Shown in pieces: positions 36,360 through 44,687 of a DNA stretch of 64,000 bases; positions within the stretch are counted from its first letter, which is position 1; each line of letters opens with the position of its first letter. The notes beneath the pieces are model-generated. The model did no database searches, was not told the DNA's origin, and was given only the letters and a program-made list of their open reading frames with translations. The translations under genes were made by a program, and so were the position numbers. The DNA is from Streptosporangiaceae bacterium (GTDB lineage Bacteria; Actinomycetota; Actinomycetes; Streptosporangiales; Streptosporangiaceae), in NCBI GenBank assembly GCA_019239975.1, contig JAFAZE010000009.1:1-64000 (forward strand), in the 5' to 3' direction.

Positions 36360-37656
36360 CCCCGGCAAGCTGCCGCTCGATGAACGCCCGCTGCGGCTCG
36401 GAAAGGCCGAGCCGCAGCGCGGCGCGGTAGGCGGCGGCCGCGTCGCCGTGGCGGCCGGTCTGCCGCAGCAGCGCGGCGCGGGCGATATGGAACTGCGGCC
36501 AGGTGGCCAGCCGCGGATGCTCGCCGAGGTTGTCCAGGATGGCCAGGCCGGCGGCGGGACCCTCGGCCATCGCGACCGCGACCGCCCGGTTCGCCTCCGT
36601 CACCGCCGTCGGCTCGTACCGGAGCAGTTCGCCGTACAGCGCGGCGATCTCCCGCCAGTCCGTCTGCTCCGCGCTCGGCGCGCATGAATGACATGCGGCG
36701 ATCGCGGCGTGCAGCTGATAGGGCCCCGGGCGCCCCGCCCGGAGCGCCCGTTCCAGCAGCGCGTCGCCCTCCGCTATCTTCGCCCGGTCCCATCTCCCGC
36801 GGTCCTGGTCGCTGAGCAGCACGAGTTCCCCGGCGTCCCCGGTCCTCGCGGCGCGCCGGGCGTCGGTGAGCAGCATCAGCGCGAGCAGGCCCGCGGCCTC
36901 CGGCTCGCCGGGCAGCAGCGCGGTCAGCGCACGGGCGAGCCGGATCGCCTGGTCGCACAGGTCCTCACGCACCAGGTCCGGGCCGGCCGGTGCGGTATGC
37001 CCCTGAGTGTAGACCAGGTAGCCGACCCGGAGCACGGCGGCGAGCCGTTGCGGCAGGTCCTCGCGTTCCGGCAGCCTCAGCCGGATTCCGGCCATGCGGA
37101 TCTTGCGTTTGGCGCGGACCAGGCGCTGCGCCATCGTCGGCTCGGGGACCAGGAACGCGGCGGCGATCTCCGCGGTGGGCAGCCCGCACACGCAGCGCAG
37201 CGTCAGCGCTATCCGCGCGTCGGGGTCCAGCGCCGGATGACAGCACATGAAGATGAGGGCGAGCTCGTCGTCCGCCGGCCCGAGCCGATCGCCCGCCGCC
37301 CCCGGCTCACCGAGAGCGAGACCGGTCTCGCCAGGCGCAAGACCGGGCTCCCCAAGGCCGGGCTCGCCCGCGGGAGGGGCCGGTTCGCGGCGGAACGCCG
37401 CCATCTCCTTCTCGGCCCGCCGCGCCTCGCGGCGCAGCCGGTCAAGGGCCTTGTGCCGCGCCACCCCGGCCAGCCAGCCGCCGGGACTGGACGGCACGCC
37501 CTCGGCCGGCCACTTGGCCAGCGCGAGGGCGCACGCGTCCTGTACGGCATCCTCGGCCGCCTCGAGATCGCCGGTAAGGCGGGTGACGACCGCCACCGCC
37601 GCCCACCAGTGGGCGCGCAGCAGCTCGCCGTACCGCTCGTTCAGCTCGCCGTTCAG
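36337..37656 (-). CDS. ECF42-type RNA polymerase sigma factor with C-terminal helical (TPR-like) domain
   Basis: 439 residues from the proposed start. Region 2 (ERYGELLRAHWWAAVAVVTR, then LEAAEDAVQDACALALAKWP) and region 4 (LTLRCVCGLPTAEIAAAFLV, PEPTMAQRLVRAKRKI) are joined by a linker with GEPGL-type repeats. The C-terminal 200 residues are the extended helical domain of ECF42 sigmas, including ALLPGEPEAAGLLALMLLTD and RGRWDRAKIAEGDALLERAL. No ATG/GTG/TTG start exists near; the best is CTG at 37656, overlapping the YCII stop (CTGA) and preceded by AGGTGG. Partner YCII gene upstream, as is standard for this group. Confidence 0.88.
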   Translation of the reverse strand: MNGELNERYGELLRAHWWAAVAVVTRLTGDLEAAEDAVQDACALALAKWPAEGVPSSPGGWLAGVARHKALDRLRREARRAEKEMAAFRREPAPPAGEPGLGEPGLAPGETGLALGEPGAAGDRLGPADDELALIFMCCHPALDPDARIALTLRCVCGLPTAEIAAAFLVPEPTMAQRLVRAKRKIRMAGIRLRLPEREDLPQRLAAVLRVGYLVYTQGHTAPAGPDLVREDLCDQAIRLARALTALLPGEPEAAGLLALMLLTDARRAARTGDAGELVLLSDQDRGRWDRAKIAEGDALLERALRAGRPGPYQLHAAIAACHSCAPSAEQTDWREIAALYGELLRYEPTAVTEANRAVAVAMAEGPAAGLAILDNLGEHPRLATWPQFHIARAALLRQTGRHGDAAAAYRAALRLGLSEPQRAFIERQLAGVSRGRRS

Positions 37657-38000
37657 CTCGCCACCTGGATCACGGGACGGACCTCGACCTTGCCGTCGTG
37701 CGCGGTCGGGATCCGCGCCGCCCACTTGAGCGCGTCGTCGAGACCGTCGCACTCGATCAGCGTGAAGCCGCCGAACACCTCCTTGATCTCCGCGGCCGGG
37801 CCGTCGGTCAGCAGCGTCTCGCCGTTGCGCACCCGCACCGTCGTCGACGCGGAGACCGGCTGCAGCGGCGCGCAGTCGATCAGCACGCCCGCGTCCGCCA
37901 TCGCCTGCCGGGCCACGGTCCAGTCCTCGAGCAGCTTGCGCGCCTGCGGAGTCCCCGGTTCGGGCAGGTCCGGGCCGTAGAGCAGGAACATGTACTTCAT
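37653..38000 (-). CDS. YCII-related DGPF-domain protein
   Basis: 115 residues, cytoplasmic. Starts KYMFLLYGPD and carries the family signature TDGPAAEIKEVFGGFTLIEC. Proteins of this group are genetic partners of ECF42 sigma factors and form alpha-beta ferredoxin-like dimers. The role as co-regulator is known only from linkage and limited studies. The stop overlaps the proposed CTG start of the sigma gene. The leader contains a hairpin at 38026-38047. Confidence 0.93.
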   Translation of the reverse strand: MKYMFLLYGPDLPEPGTPQARKLLEDWTVARQAMADAGVLIDCAPLQPVSASTTVRVRNGETLLTDGPAAEIKEVFGGFTLIECDGLDDALKWAARIPTAHDGKVEVRPVIQVAS

Positions 38001-38025
38001 CGTGTCGATCCCTCTCGCCTGTAGG

Positions 38026-38047
38026 AGGCCGGCCCGCAAGCCGGCCT
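38026..38047 (-). promoter_or_regulatory. leader hairpin before YCII/ECF42 operon
   Basis: AGGCCGGC and GCCGGCCT form an 8-bp perfect stem with a 6-base loop, 26 bases upstream of the YCII ATG. On the plus strand it is followed by TTCT. It may be a leader structure or an upstream terminator. Role inferred. Confidence 0.4.
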
Positions 38048-38165
38048 TTCTCCATGGTCGAACGGGACCGCCGCGGATCGACAGACCGGCGGAGCATGTT
38101 TCGCGGGGCCGGCCATCGAGCCGCGCGGCATGTGCGGTCTTCGCGGCATGTGATGCTATGGAGCC

Positions 38166-39776
38166 GTGACAAGCGAAACCACGGCCGCTCTGCTGGCCGG
38201 GTACCTGAGCGCGGCCGGTGTCCGGCACGTGTTCGGCTACCCGGGCGAGTCGGTGATCGAGTTCATGGAGGCCGGCAGGCGCGCGGGCCTCGGCATGGTG
38301 TCGGCGGTCCGCGAGGCCAGCGCCGCGTTCATGGCCGAGGCGGCGGCGAGTTGCACCGGCCTGCCTGGTGTGTGCCTGTCCACCCTCGGGCCGGGATCGA
38401 CCGCGCTGCTGAACGGCGTGGCCTCGGCGACCCTGGACCGGGTTCCGGTGCTGGCGATATCCGGGCAGATCGAGACCGCGCGCGAGCAGTACTTCACGCA
38501 CCAGGTGGTCGACCACAACAGGCTGTTCGCGCCGGTCACCAAGCTCGCGGCGCGGCTGGAGCCCGCGTCCGCCGGCACCGTGATCCGCAAGGCGCTGCGC
38601 ACCGCCTGCGCCGAGCGCCCCGGGGCCGTGCACCTGACGGTCCCCGCCGACGTGTTCGGCGCGCCGGCCGGCGACACCGGCGTCGTCGTCCCGCCGCTGG
38701 CGCCGGCGGCCTCGACCATCGACGTCTACGGTCCCGACCCGCTGCCTGAGCTGCGCGCCGCCCGCCGCCCCGTGCTGCTGGCCGGCATCGGGGCGATGCG
38801 CTGCGCCGCGTCGGCGGAGCTGCAGCGGCTGGCCGAGCAGGCCGGCATCCCGGTCGTCACCGGGCCCATGGCGAAGGGCGTGTTCCCCGAGGATCACCCG
38901 TACTTCGCCGGCGTGCTCGACATGGCCGGCCACCGCGTCATCTGGGACCTGCTGGCGCGGGCCGACCTGATCATCAGCGCCGGGTTCGACCCGGTGGAGC
39001 TGATCAGCCCGTGGTCGGTCGGCACGCCGGTGCTGCACGTGGACACGACGCCGAACACCGACCAGGTGTACCAGAGCGGCCACGAGATCGTCGGCAACGT
39101 GGCGGCCAGCCTGAGCTGGCTCGCCGGGCAGTGGCGGGGCGAGCCCCGGTGGGCCGGGCGCGAGGTGGCGGAGCATCGCCGGCGGCTGCGCGCCGCGTGG
39201 CAGGCGGGCCGCGTCGCCGGCCAGCTCAACCCGTCGGACGTGGTCGCCGCGGTTCGCTACGCCGCCCCGGAGGACACGATCCTGACCGCCGACGTGGGGT
39301 CACACAAGATCATGGCGGGACAGGTGTGGCAGGCCTGCACACCGCGCTCGGTGCTGATGACGAACGGGCTGTCCGCGATGGGGTTCGGCGTGCCCGCGGC
39401 GCTGGCCGCCGCGCTGAGCGTGCCGGGCAGGCCGGTCGTCGCGCTGGCCGGCGACGGCGGGTTCGCCATGACGGCGACGGAGATGCGGCTCGCCGCCGAG
39501 CTCGGCCTGCCGGTCGTCGTGGTGGTCTTCGCCGACGGCAGCCTCAACCGGATCGAGCTGAAGCAGCAGACGATGGGCTACCCCCCGGAGGGAACGCGGA
39601 TCCCCCCGGCGGACCTCGCGGCACAGGCCCAGGCCATGGGCTGCGACGGCGTGCGGGTGAACACCGTCACCGGCCTGGAGAAGGCGCTCGGCGGCCTGGG
39701 GAGGAACGGGGCGGGAACCAGGCCGCTCGTCATCGAGGCCCAGATCGACCCGCACCAGTACGAGGTCCAGTTCTGA
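38166..39776 (+). CDS. ThDP-dependent enzyme, acetolactate-synthase-like large subunit
   Basis: 536 residues. Three-domain pyruvate-oxidase/ALS fold: the ThDP-activating Glu in SAVREASAAFMAEAAA (position about 49), the central domain near GAMRCAASAELQRLAEQAG, and the ThDP-binding motif GDGGFAMTATEMRLAAELGL with SLN about 30 residues later. GTG start. There is no neighbouring small subunit or ilvC, so it is unlikely to be the biosynthetic ALS; decarboxylase or carboligase of unknown substrate. Head-to-head with the YCII/ECF42 operon (165 bases). Confidence 0.87.
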   Translation: MTSETTAALLAGYLSAAGVRHVFGYPGESVIEFMEAGRRAGLGMVSAVREASAAFMAEAAASCTGLPGVCLSTLGPGSTALLNGVASATLDRVPVLAISGQIETAREQYFTHQVVDHNRLFAPVTKLAARLEPASAGTVIRKALRTACAERPGAVHLTVPADVFGAPAGDTGVVVPPLAPAASTIDVYGPDPLPELRAARRPVLLAGIGAMRCAASAELQRLAEQAGIPVVTGPMAKGVFPEDHPYFAGVLDMAGHRVIWDLLARADLIISAGFDPVELISPWSVGTPVLHVDTTPNTDQVYQSGHEIVGNVAASLSWLAGQWRGEPRWAGREVAEHRRRLRAAWQAGRVAGQLNPSDVVAAVRYAAPEDTILTADVGSHKIMAGQVWQACTPRSVLMTNGLSAMGFGVPAALAAALSVPGRPVVALAGDGGFAMTATEMRLAAELGLPVVVVVFADGSLNRIELKQQTMGYPPEGTRIPPADLAAQAQAMGCDGVRVNTVTGLEKALGGLGRNGAGTRPLVIEAQIDPHQYEVQF

Positions 39777-39797
39777 GAGGCCACTAAACTCGCGCGG

Positions 39798-40904
39798 GTG
39801 AGTTTGTCCATCGGCATCGTCGGCCTGCCCAACGTCGGCAAGTCAACCCTGTTCAACGCGCTGACCCGGGCCGGGGCGCTTGCCTCCAACTACCCGTTCG
39901 CCACCATCGAGCCGAACGTCGGCGTGGTTGGCGTCCCGGATCCCCGCCTGGCCGAGCTGGCGAAGCTGTACGACAGCGCGCGGGTCGTCCCCGCGACCGT
40001 GCGCTTCACCGACATCGCCGGCCTGGTCCGCGGCGCCGCGCGGGGCCAGGGCCTCGGCAACCAGTTCCTCGCGCACATCCGCGAGACCGATGCGATCTGC
40101 CAGGTCGTCCGCGTGTTCACCGACCCTGACGTCACGCACGTCGAGGGCGACGTGTCACCGGAACGCGACATCGAGACGGTCGTGACCGAGCTGATCCTCG
40201 CGGACCTGCAAACTCTCGAGAAGGCGCTGCCGAGGCTGGAAAAAGAGACAAAGTTCAACAAGGATCCCGAACGGGCGCGGGCTGCGCGGGCGGCGGCCGC
40301 TGGGCAGCGGCTTCTCGACACCGGCACGACCCTGTACGCGGGCGCCGCGTCCGCGGGCATCGATCTCGCCGACGTCCGCGACCTGCACCTGCTCACCGCC
40401 AAGCCCTTCGTGTACGTGTTCAACAGCGACGTCTCCGAGCTCGGCGACGCGGAACTGCGCAAGCGGCTGTCCGAGCTGGTCTCTGCCGGCAGCACGGGCC
40501 CAGCCGAGGCGGTCTTCCTCGACGCCAAGACCGAGGCGGACCTCGCCGAGCTCCCCGAGGACGAGGCCGCCGAGCTCCTCGCCGAGGCCGGCCTCGGCGA
40601 GCCCGGCCTCGCGCAGCTCGCCCGCGCCGGGTTCCGCGCGCTGGGCCTGCAGACGTTCCTGACCGCGGGCCCCAAGGAGGCGCGTGCCTGGGAGATCCGC
40701 GCCGGCGCGACCGCGCCCGAAGCGGCGGGCGTGATCCACTCCGACTTTCAGCGCGGCTTCATCAAGGCCGAGGTGGTCTCCTACGACGACCTGATCGCGG
40801 CCGGCTCCATGGCCGCGGCGCGCGCGGCCGGCAAGGTCCGCATCGAGGGCAAGGACTACGTGATGCGCGACGGCGACGTCGTGGAATTCCGCTTCAACGT
40901 CTGA
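39798..40904 (+). CDS. ychF: YchF/Ola1-family P-loop NTPase
   Basis: 368 residues. GTPase-superfamily protein that prefers ATP and binds ribosomes; implicated in translation and oxidative stress. P-loop GLPNVGKST (9-17), switch II DIAGLVRGAARGQGLGNQFL, then NSDVSEL in place of the usual NKxD, fitting its ATP preference. A coiled-coil middle and a C-terminal TGS domain (GVIHSDFQRGFIKAEVVSYD) follow. GTG start 21 bases after the ThDP gene, same strand. Confidence 0.96.
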   Translation: MSLSIGIVGLPNVGKSTLFNALTRAGALASNYPFATIEPNVGVVGVPDPRLAELAKLYDSARVVPATVRFTDIAGLVRGAARGQGLGNQFLAHIRETDAICQVVRVFTDPDVTHVEGDVSPERDIETVVTELILADLQTLEKALPRLEKETKFNKDPERARAARAAAAGQRLLDTGTTLYAGAASAGIDLADVRDLHLLTAKPFVYVFNSDVSELGDAELRKRLSELVSAGSTGPAEAVFLDAKTEADLAELPEDEAAELLAEAGLGEPGLAQLARAGFRALGLQTFLTAGPKEARAWEIRAGATAPEAAGVIHSDFQRGFIKAEVVSYDDLIAAGSMAAARAAGKVRIEGKDYVMRDGDVVEFRFNV

Positions 40905-41283
40905 ACCGGCGCGCCCACCCGGCGCGCCGCGCGGCGATTCCGGCAGCGCGAAGCGCAGCCCGCCGCACCGGACGAGCCCCGCATCCGGCCGCAACACCGC
41001 GCCAGTCACATTCGCCACGCCAGCCCCGTCCGTCTCGTCGGCGGTGGGTCACTCTGTCACCATCAGCCGCATTAGTACCACACCGCATGATCGCGGAAAC
41101 GAGGGCGCCGCATACGGCCCCGCGATTCCGCTATCATGATTGCTGTCCGTTTTGTCCCGGTCGCAGGGAGCGTAAACCGGGACTGCAGAGGCCTCGCGCA
41201 CCCAGATTTCACTCACGTCTCCTGAGTAAGTTCGGGCGGAAGATCGAGCCGGCGGCCGTCGGCAGCAGGGAGCCGGTCGCGCC
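40905..41283. other. intergenic region with hairpin repeat copy B
   Basis: No gene is supported. It holds the 75-bp dispersed hairpin element (41084-41158). Convergent genes flank it, so the element may end transcripts. Confidence 0.6.
41084..41158. repeat. dispersed 75-bp hairpin element, copy B
   Basis: Reverse-strand copy of the element at 18418-18492. Shared exact ends are CATGATCGCGGAAAC and CTGTCCGTTTTGTCCC. The inner arms CATGATCGCGGAA and ATTCCGCTATCATG can pair. Confidence 0.75.
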
Positions 41284-42537
41284 TTACGAGTCGGAGATGA
41301 CCTTCAGGCTCTTGCCGCTCCAGAGTTCGGCGAACGGGTATATCAGGTCTATTCCCTGGCCGTGGAACGGGCCGGCCAGCCCGGTCGCCACGCAGTTCGC
41401 TGCGGACGCGCACTTGACGACGGCCAGCTCATAACCGTTGTGGCTGCCGCTGCCCCGGGGAGGAGTGGCAACCGGCACGGCCTTCCAGCTTCTGCCGTTC
41501 CAGGAGTCGGCGATCGCCCTGATCGGCGTTCTGTTTGGCCCGTCGTTACCGGTGCCGACCGCGAGGCAGCTGACCGCGGAGGTGCACGACACGCCGTTGA
41601 GGTCGGGTGAGTTACCGGTTGCGAACGGCGTGACCGCCGTCCACCTTCTGCCGTTCCACGACTCCGCCAGGTTTGACGTAAGAGTGGAGTTGTGCCGGTA
41701 GTAGTAGCCGACCGCGACGCAGCCTCTTCCGGACCAGCAGGACACGTCGGTCAGCTGCCCATGCCCGCGCGCGGGCGCTGACGCGTTGACCTGCGTCCAC
41801 TTCCTGCCGTTCCACATCTCGGTGACCGCGACGGCGGTCGGGTCGGCGAGCGTGCCCGAGGTGTACGGCACGTAGGAGCCGCCCGCCGCGACGCAGCTGC
41901 CGGCGGACGGGCACGATACGTCATACAGGTTGCTGGTGATGGCTCCCGGCCTCGCCACCAGCTTCCTGGTCAGCGTCCACTTCGTGCCGTTCCACATGTC
42001 GGCGAATCCCTCGTTCACGGGACCGGAATTGCCCCACGGCCACGTGTAATCGCCGACCGCGACGCAGAACTTCGCCGAGGCACACGATATCCCGTTGAAC
42101 CAGGCCCACTGCGGGCTCCGCGTTGGATTGGGCGGCTTGCTCGCCGACCAGGTCCTGCCGTTCCATGTCGCGGTGAGAGGGGCCTGGGCGGCCGCGCCGT
42201 TCGCGTTGGTGCTGCCGGCCGCCACACAATACGTGGCCGAGGAACACCAGATGGAGCTGAGAGCGTAGTTCCCGCTGTTCGGGAACTCGCCGAAGACGGG
42301 GCCCCATCTGCTGCCATCCCACGTCTGGAGGTAATACTCCGCGCTTTGTGCCTGGGTAAACGCGCCCAAGCCTATGCATGACTTCGGCCCGTAGCAGGCC
42401 ATGGTTCCGATGCTGCCCGTGGGCGCACTCACGACCGCTCCGGCGACGGGGAGCGGCCCCGCGGCCGCCGGCGCGGCCGCGGGCAGGCCGGCCGCCACCG
42501 CCAGGAACGCGAGCACGGACACGACGATCGATCGCAA
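41284..42537 (-). CDS. secreted protein with seven Cys-pair repeats, probable beta-propeller
   Basis: 417 residues. TTG start at 42537, chosen because GGGGG lies six bases upstream and a signal peptide (VVSVLAFLAVAAGLPAAAPA) follows at once. The mature protein is seven repeats of about 50-55 residues, each with a CxxxxxC pair in a pattern such as ISCASAKFCVAVGDYT and a WNGRxW motif about 25 residues later (TWNGRTWS, MWNGTKWT, SWNGRRWT). Seven such units suggest a seven-bladed propeller with a disulfide in each blade (inference). Function unknown. Confidence 0.85.
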   Translation of the reverse strand: MRSIVVSVLAFLAVAAGLPAAAPAAAGPLPVAGAVVSAPTGSIGTMACYGPKSCIGLGAFTQAQSAEYYLQTWDGSRWGPVFGEFPNSGNYALSSIWCSSATYCVAAGSTNANGAAAQAPLTATWNGRTWSASKPPNPTRSPQWAWFNGISCASAKFCVAVGDYTWPWGNSGPVNEGFADMWNGTKWTLTRKLVARPGAITSNLYDVSCPSAGSCVAAGGSYVPYTSGTLADPTAVAVTEMWNGRKWTQVNASAPARGHGQLTDVSCWSGRGCVAVGYYYRHNSTLTSNLAESWNGRRWTAVTPFATGNSPDLNGVSCTSAVSCLAVGTGNDGPNRTPIRAIADSWNGRSWKAVPVATPPRGSGSHNGYELAVVKCASAANCVATGLAGPFHGQGIDLIYPFAELWSGKSLKVISDS

Positions 42538-42634
42538 CGAATTCCCCCATGTGATCCATGCCAGCCTGGCGGCACGCTTGCCGCAATCGTCGCATTGGTG
42601 GCAAATCGCCGCAACCGGCAAATCGGGGACATCG

Positions 42635-43633
42635 TCAGGCGGGCGGCAGGCAGCGGATGGCCTGGAGGTCGCCGGAGAGGGTGCAGGTTCCGGCGGAGTG
42701 CGGGATGAGGACGGTGCTGCCGCGCCGGACCTGGGCCTGGGTGCCTGCCTCCGTGCTCAGCACGCCGGTGCCGCCGGTGACGATCAGCAGGCCGTAGGCC
42801 GCTGGGAGGCCGGGATTGACCTGGCTGTCCACCCGCTCCGCAACGAAGAACGGGTCGGCGGCCGCCGGCAGCAGGGAGCCGGCCGCGTGATCGAGCCGCC
42901 GGCCGCGTAGCTCGTCCAGCCGCTCAGCCGAAAGCGCCCGCCGGTCCACGCAGCCGAGCGCTTCGTCCAAAGCCAGGCCGAGTGTCGCGTCCTCGGGGCC
43001 AACGGGGAAGTCCCGCCACTCCAGGAGGATCGACAGGTCCGTCGGCTCCTGCAGCTCGGCGACCAGCACTCCGTCATCGATGGCGTGCGGGGTTCCGGCG
43101 GGGCACAGGATGCTGTCGCCGGCCGCCACCGGTACCCGGTTGGTCGTGTCCAGCAGCGACTGGACGTCCTGGCCGCGGACCCACCCGGCGAGCTCGTCCG
43201 AGCCCACATCGCGGCGGAAACCGAGGTGCACGGCCGCGCCGGGCGCGGCTTCGAGCACTATCCACGCCTCGGTCTTGCCGTACCGGCTTGCCAGGTGCCC
43301 GGCCGCGAAGCCGCGGTCCGGGTGGACGTGCACCGGCAGCCGCTGCCCGGCGTCCAGCAGCTTGACCAGCAGCGCCGGATCCGCTCCGTGGCTGGCGACG
43401 TGCTCGGGGCCGAGCCACGCGACCGGGTCGCTGGCGATCGCGTCCGCGAGCAGCGAGCCGTCGCCAAGCCGCGTCATCCCGTCCGTGCCGTGCCCGAATC
43501 TGGATGTCGTGGACGCCATCCAGTCCTCGGGGCGGCCCGAAGCGTCCGCGCCAGCACCGCGAAACCGGCGGATCCGTCCCGCGCCGCGGTAGAACGTCTC
43601 CGGCATGTTGGGCTCGAGCACGATCGGCTGCAC
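42635..43633 (-). CDS. manA: ManA-like (type I) phosphomannose isomerase
   Basis: 332 residues, cupin metalloenzyme. Zinc ligands of type I PMI are visible: LPVHVHPDRGFA, KTEAWIVLEAAPGA and CPAGTPHAIDDGVLVAELQE. It interconverts mannose-6-phosphate and fructose-6-phosphate in the classical case. Last gene of a sugar operon, 28 bases after the aldolase stop, so here it may act on a related phospho- or free sugar feeding the kinase and aldolase. Shorter and more divergent than housekeeping ManA. Confidence 0.85.
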   Translation of the reverse strand: MQPIVLEPNMPETFYRGAGRIRRFRGAGADASGRPEDWMASTTSRFGHGTDGMTRLGDGSLLADAIASDPVAWLGPEHVASHGADPALLVKLLDAGQRLPVHVHPDRGFAAGHLASRYGKTEAWIVLEAAPGAAVHLGFRRDVGSDELAGWVRGQDVQSLLDTTNRVPVAAGDSILCPAGTPHAIDDGVLVAELQEPTDLSILLEWRDFPVGPEDATLGLALDEALGCVDRRALSAERLDELRGRRLDHAAGSLLPAAADPFFVAERVDSQVNPGLPAAYGLLIVTGGTGVLSTEAGTQAQVRRGSTVLIPHSAGTCTLSGDLQAIRCLPPA

Positions 43634-43661
43634 CGGCGCCGCCTCCTCCCGAGGATGGCCT

Positions 43662-44672
43662 TCAGTCGCTAGGGTGCCAGTTCGCGAACCATCCGTCAGG
43701 CATCGCGCCGATGACGTCGGCGAGGCGGTGCGCGGTCACATAGGGCCGTCCGCTGGCACGGGTGATGGCGTTGAGCTCGTCGAGCCGCCCGCGTGCCCTC
43801 GCCACCGCGGCCTCCCGTGCGGCCGGGTCGTGCGTCGAAACCGCGTCACGCCAGATCGACCGGCCCGCGAGGTACCCGGATGCGCCGGACCGGCAGGCGA
43901 TCTCAACCTGGGTCCTGAAGTCCTCGTACCCGACGCCGGCCGACAGGATCACCCACGGCACGTTCACCCCGGAATCGAGTTCCTTGCACGCGGCGGCGGC
44001 GTTGTCGCGTTCCTGCTGGCTGCCGACGTAGCCGGGGAACTCGACCTTGAGCATGTCCACGCCGAGCGAATTCGCCTCGAAGGCCGAGGCGATGATGCCG
44101 TCGACGCGGGCCGCCTTCCACTCCGCCGATGCCGGGTCCTCGCCGGGAAGCGGGTACCAGATGGGCTCGACGACCAGGGGAAGGCTCAGCCGCGCGCATT
44201 CCCCGGCCAGGCTGCGCACGACGTGCCGCTGGTGCTCCGCGGTGCCGGCGTCGCCGTCTGGCCGGTAAAACCACAGGAGTTTCGCGACGTCCGCGCCCGC
44301 GAGCTTGATCTGCCGCAGGCTCCAGCCCTTCCGGTACCTGGTGCGGCGTGGCCCGGGGGGAATCGAGTAGTCCTCGTCCTCGATCGTGGACATCAGGCCG
44401 ACCCTGCCGGGCAGCGCGCCGCTCACGACGGCGTGCAGGCCGTAGCGGGCATCCAGCAGAAACGCCGACACACTCGGAGAAAGGGCCCGGACGAGGGCGT
44501 CCTTCGCGGTGACCACGTCGGCGAACGTCACGGTCGCGGGATCGGGTGCCAGCAACTCGGCGAAGTCCGACAGGTGGTCAAGTGCGCAGATCTCGAAGAA
44601 ACCCGCCTCGCTTGTAACGCGTTGCAGTCCGCGGATCTTGCCGGGGTCCTGCGGAACGACTGCGGTTGACAT
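43662..44672 (-). CDS. LacD/YihT-family class I ketose-bisphosphate aldolase
   Basis: 336 residues, TIM-barrel. Schiff-base lysine in GVDMLKVEFPG; other motifs FFEICALDHLSDFAELL, AFLLDARYGLHAV, GWSLRQIKLAGADVAKLLWF and VPWVILSAGVGYEDF. Relatives split tagatose-1,6-bisphosphate (LacD) or 6-deoxy-6-sulfofructose-1-phosphate (YihT). In this operon it should cleave the phosphoketose made by the neighbouring kinase; the exact sugar is not readable. No other sulfosugar genes are visible. Confidence 0.85.
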   Translation of the reverse strand: MSTAVVPQDPGKIRGLQRVTSEAGFFEICALDHLSDFAELLAPDPATVTFADVVTAKDALVRALSPSVSAFLLDARYGLHAVVSGALPGRVGLMSTIEDEDYSIPPGPRRTRYRKGWSLRQIKLAGADVAKLLWFYRPDGDAGTAEHQRHVVRSLAGECARLSLPLVVEPIWYPLPGEDPASAEWKAARVDGIIASAFEANSLGVDMLKVEFPGYVGSQQERDNAAAACKELDSGVNVPWVILSAGVGYEDFRTQVEIACRSGASGYLAGRSIWRDAVSTHDPAAREAAVARARGRLDELNAITRASGRPYVTAHRLADVIGAMPDGWFANWHPSD

Positions 44673-44687
44673 TCTGGATTCTCCTCG

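Noticed and set aside
34011-36368. 785-codon minus-strand frame
   Set aside because: Antisense to the subtilase, composition rich in Arg/Gly/Gln with no domain.
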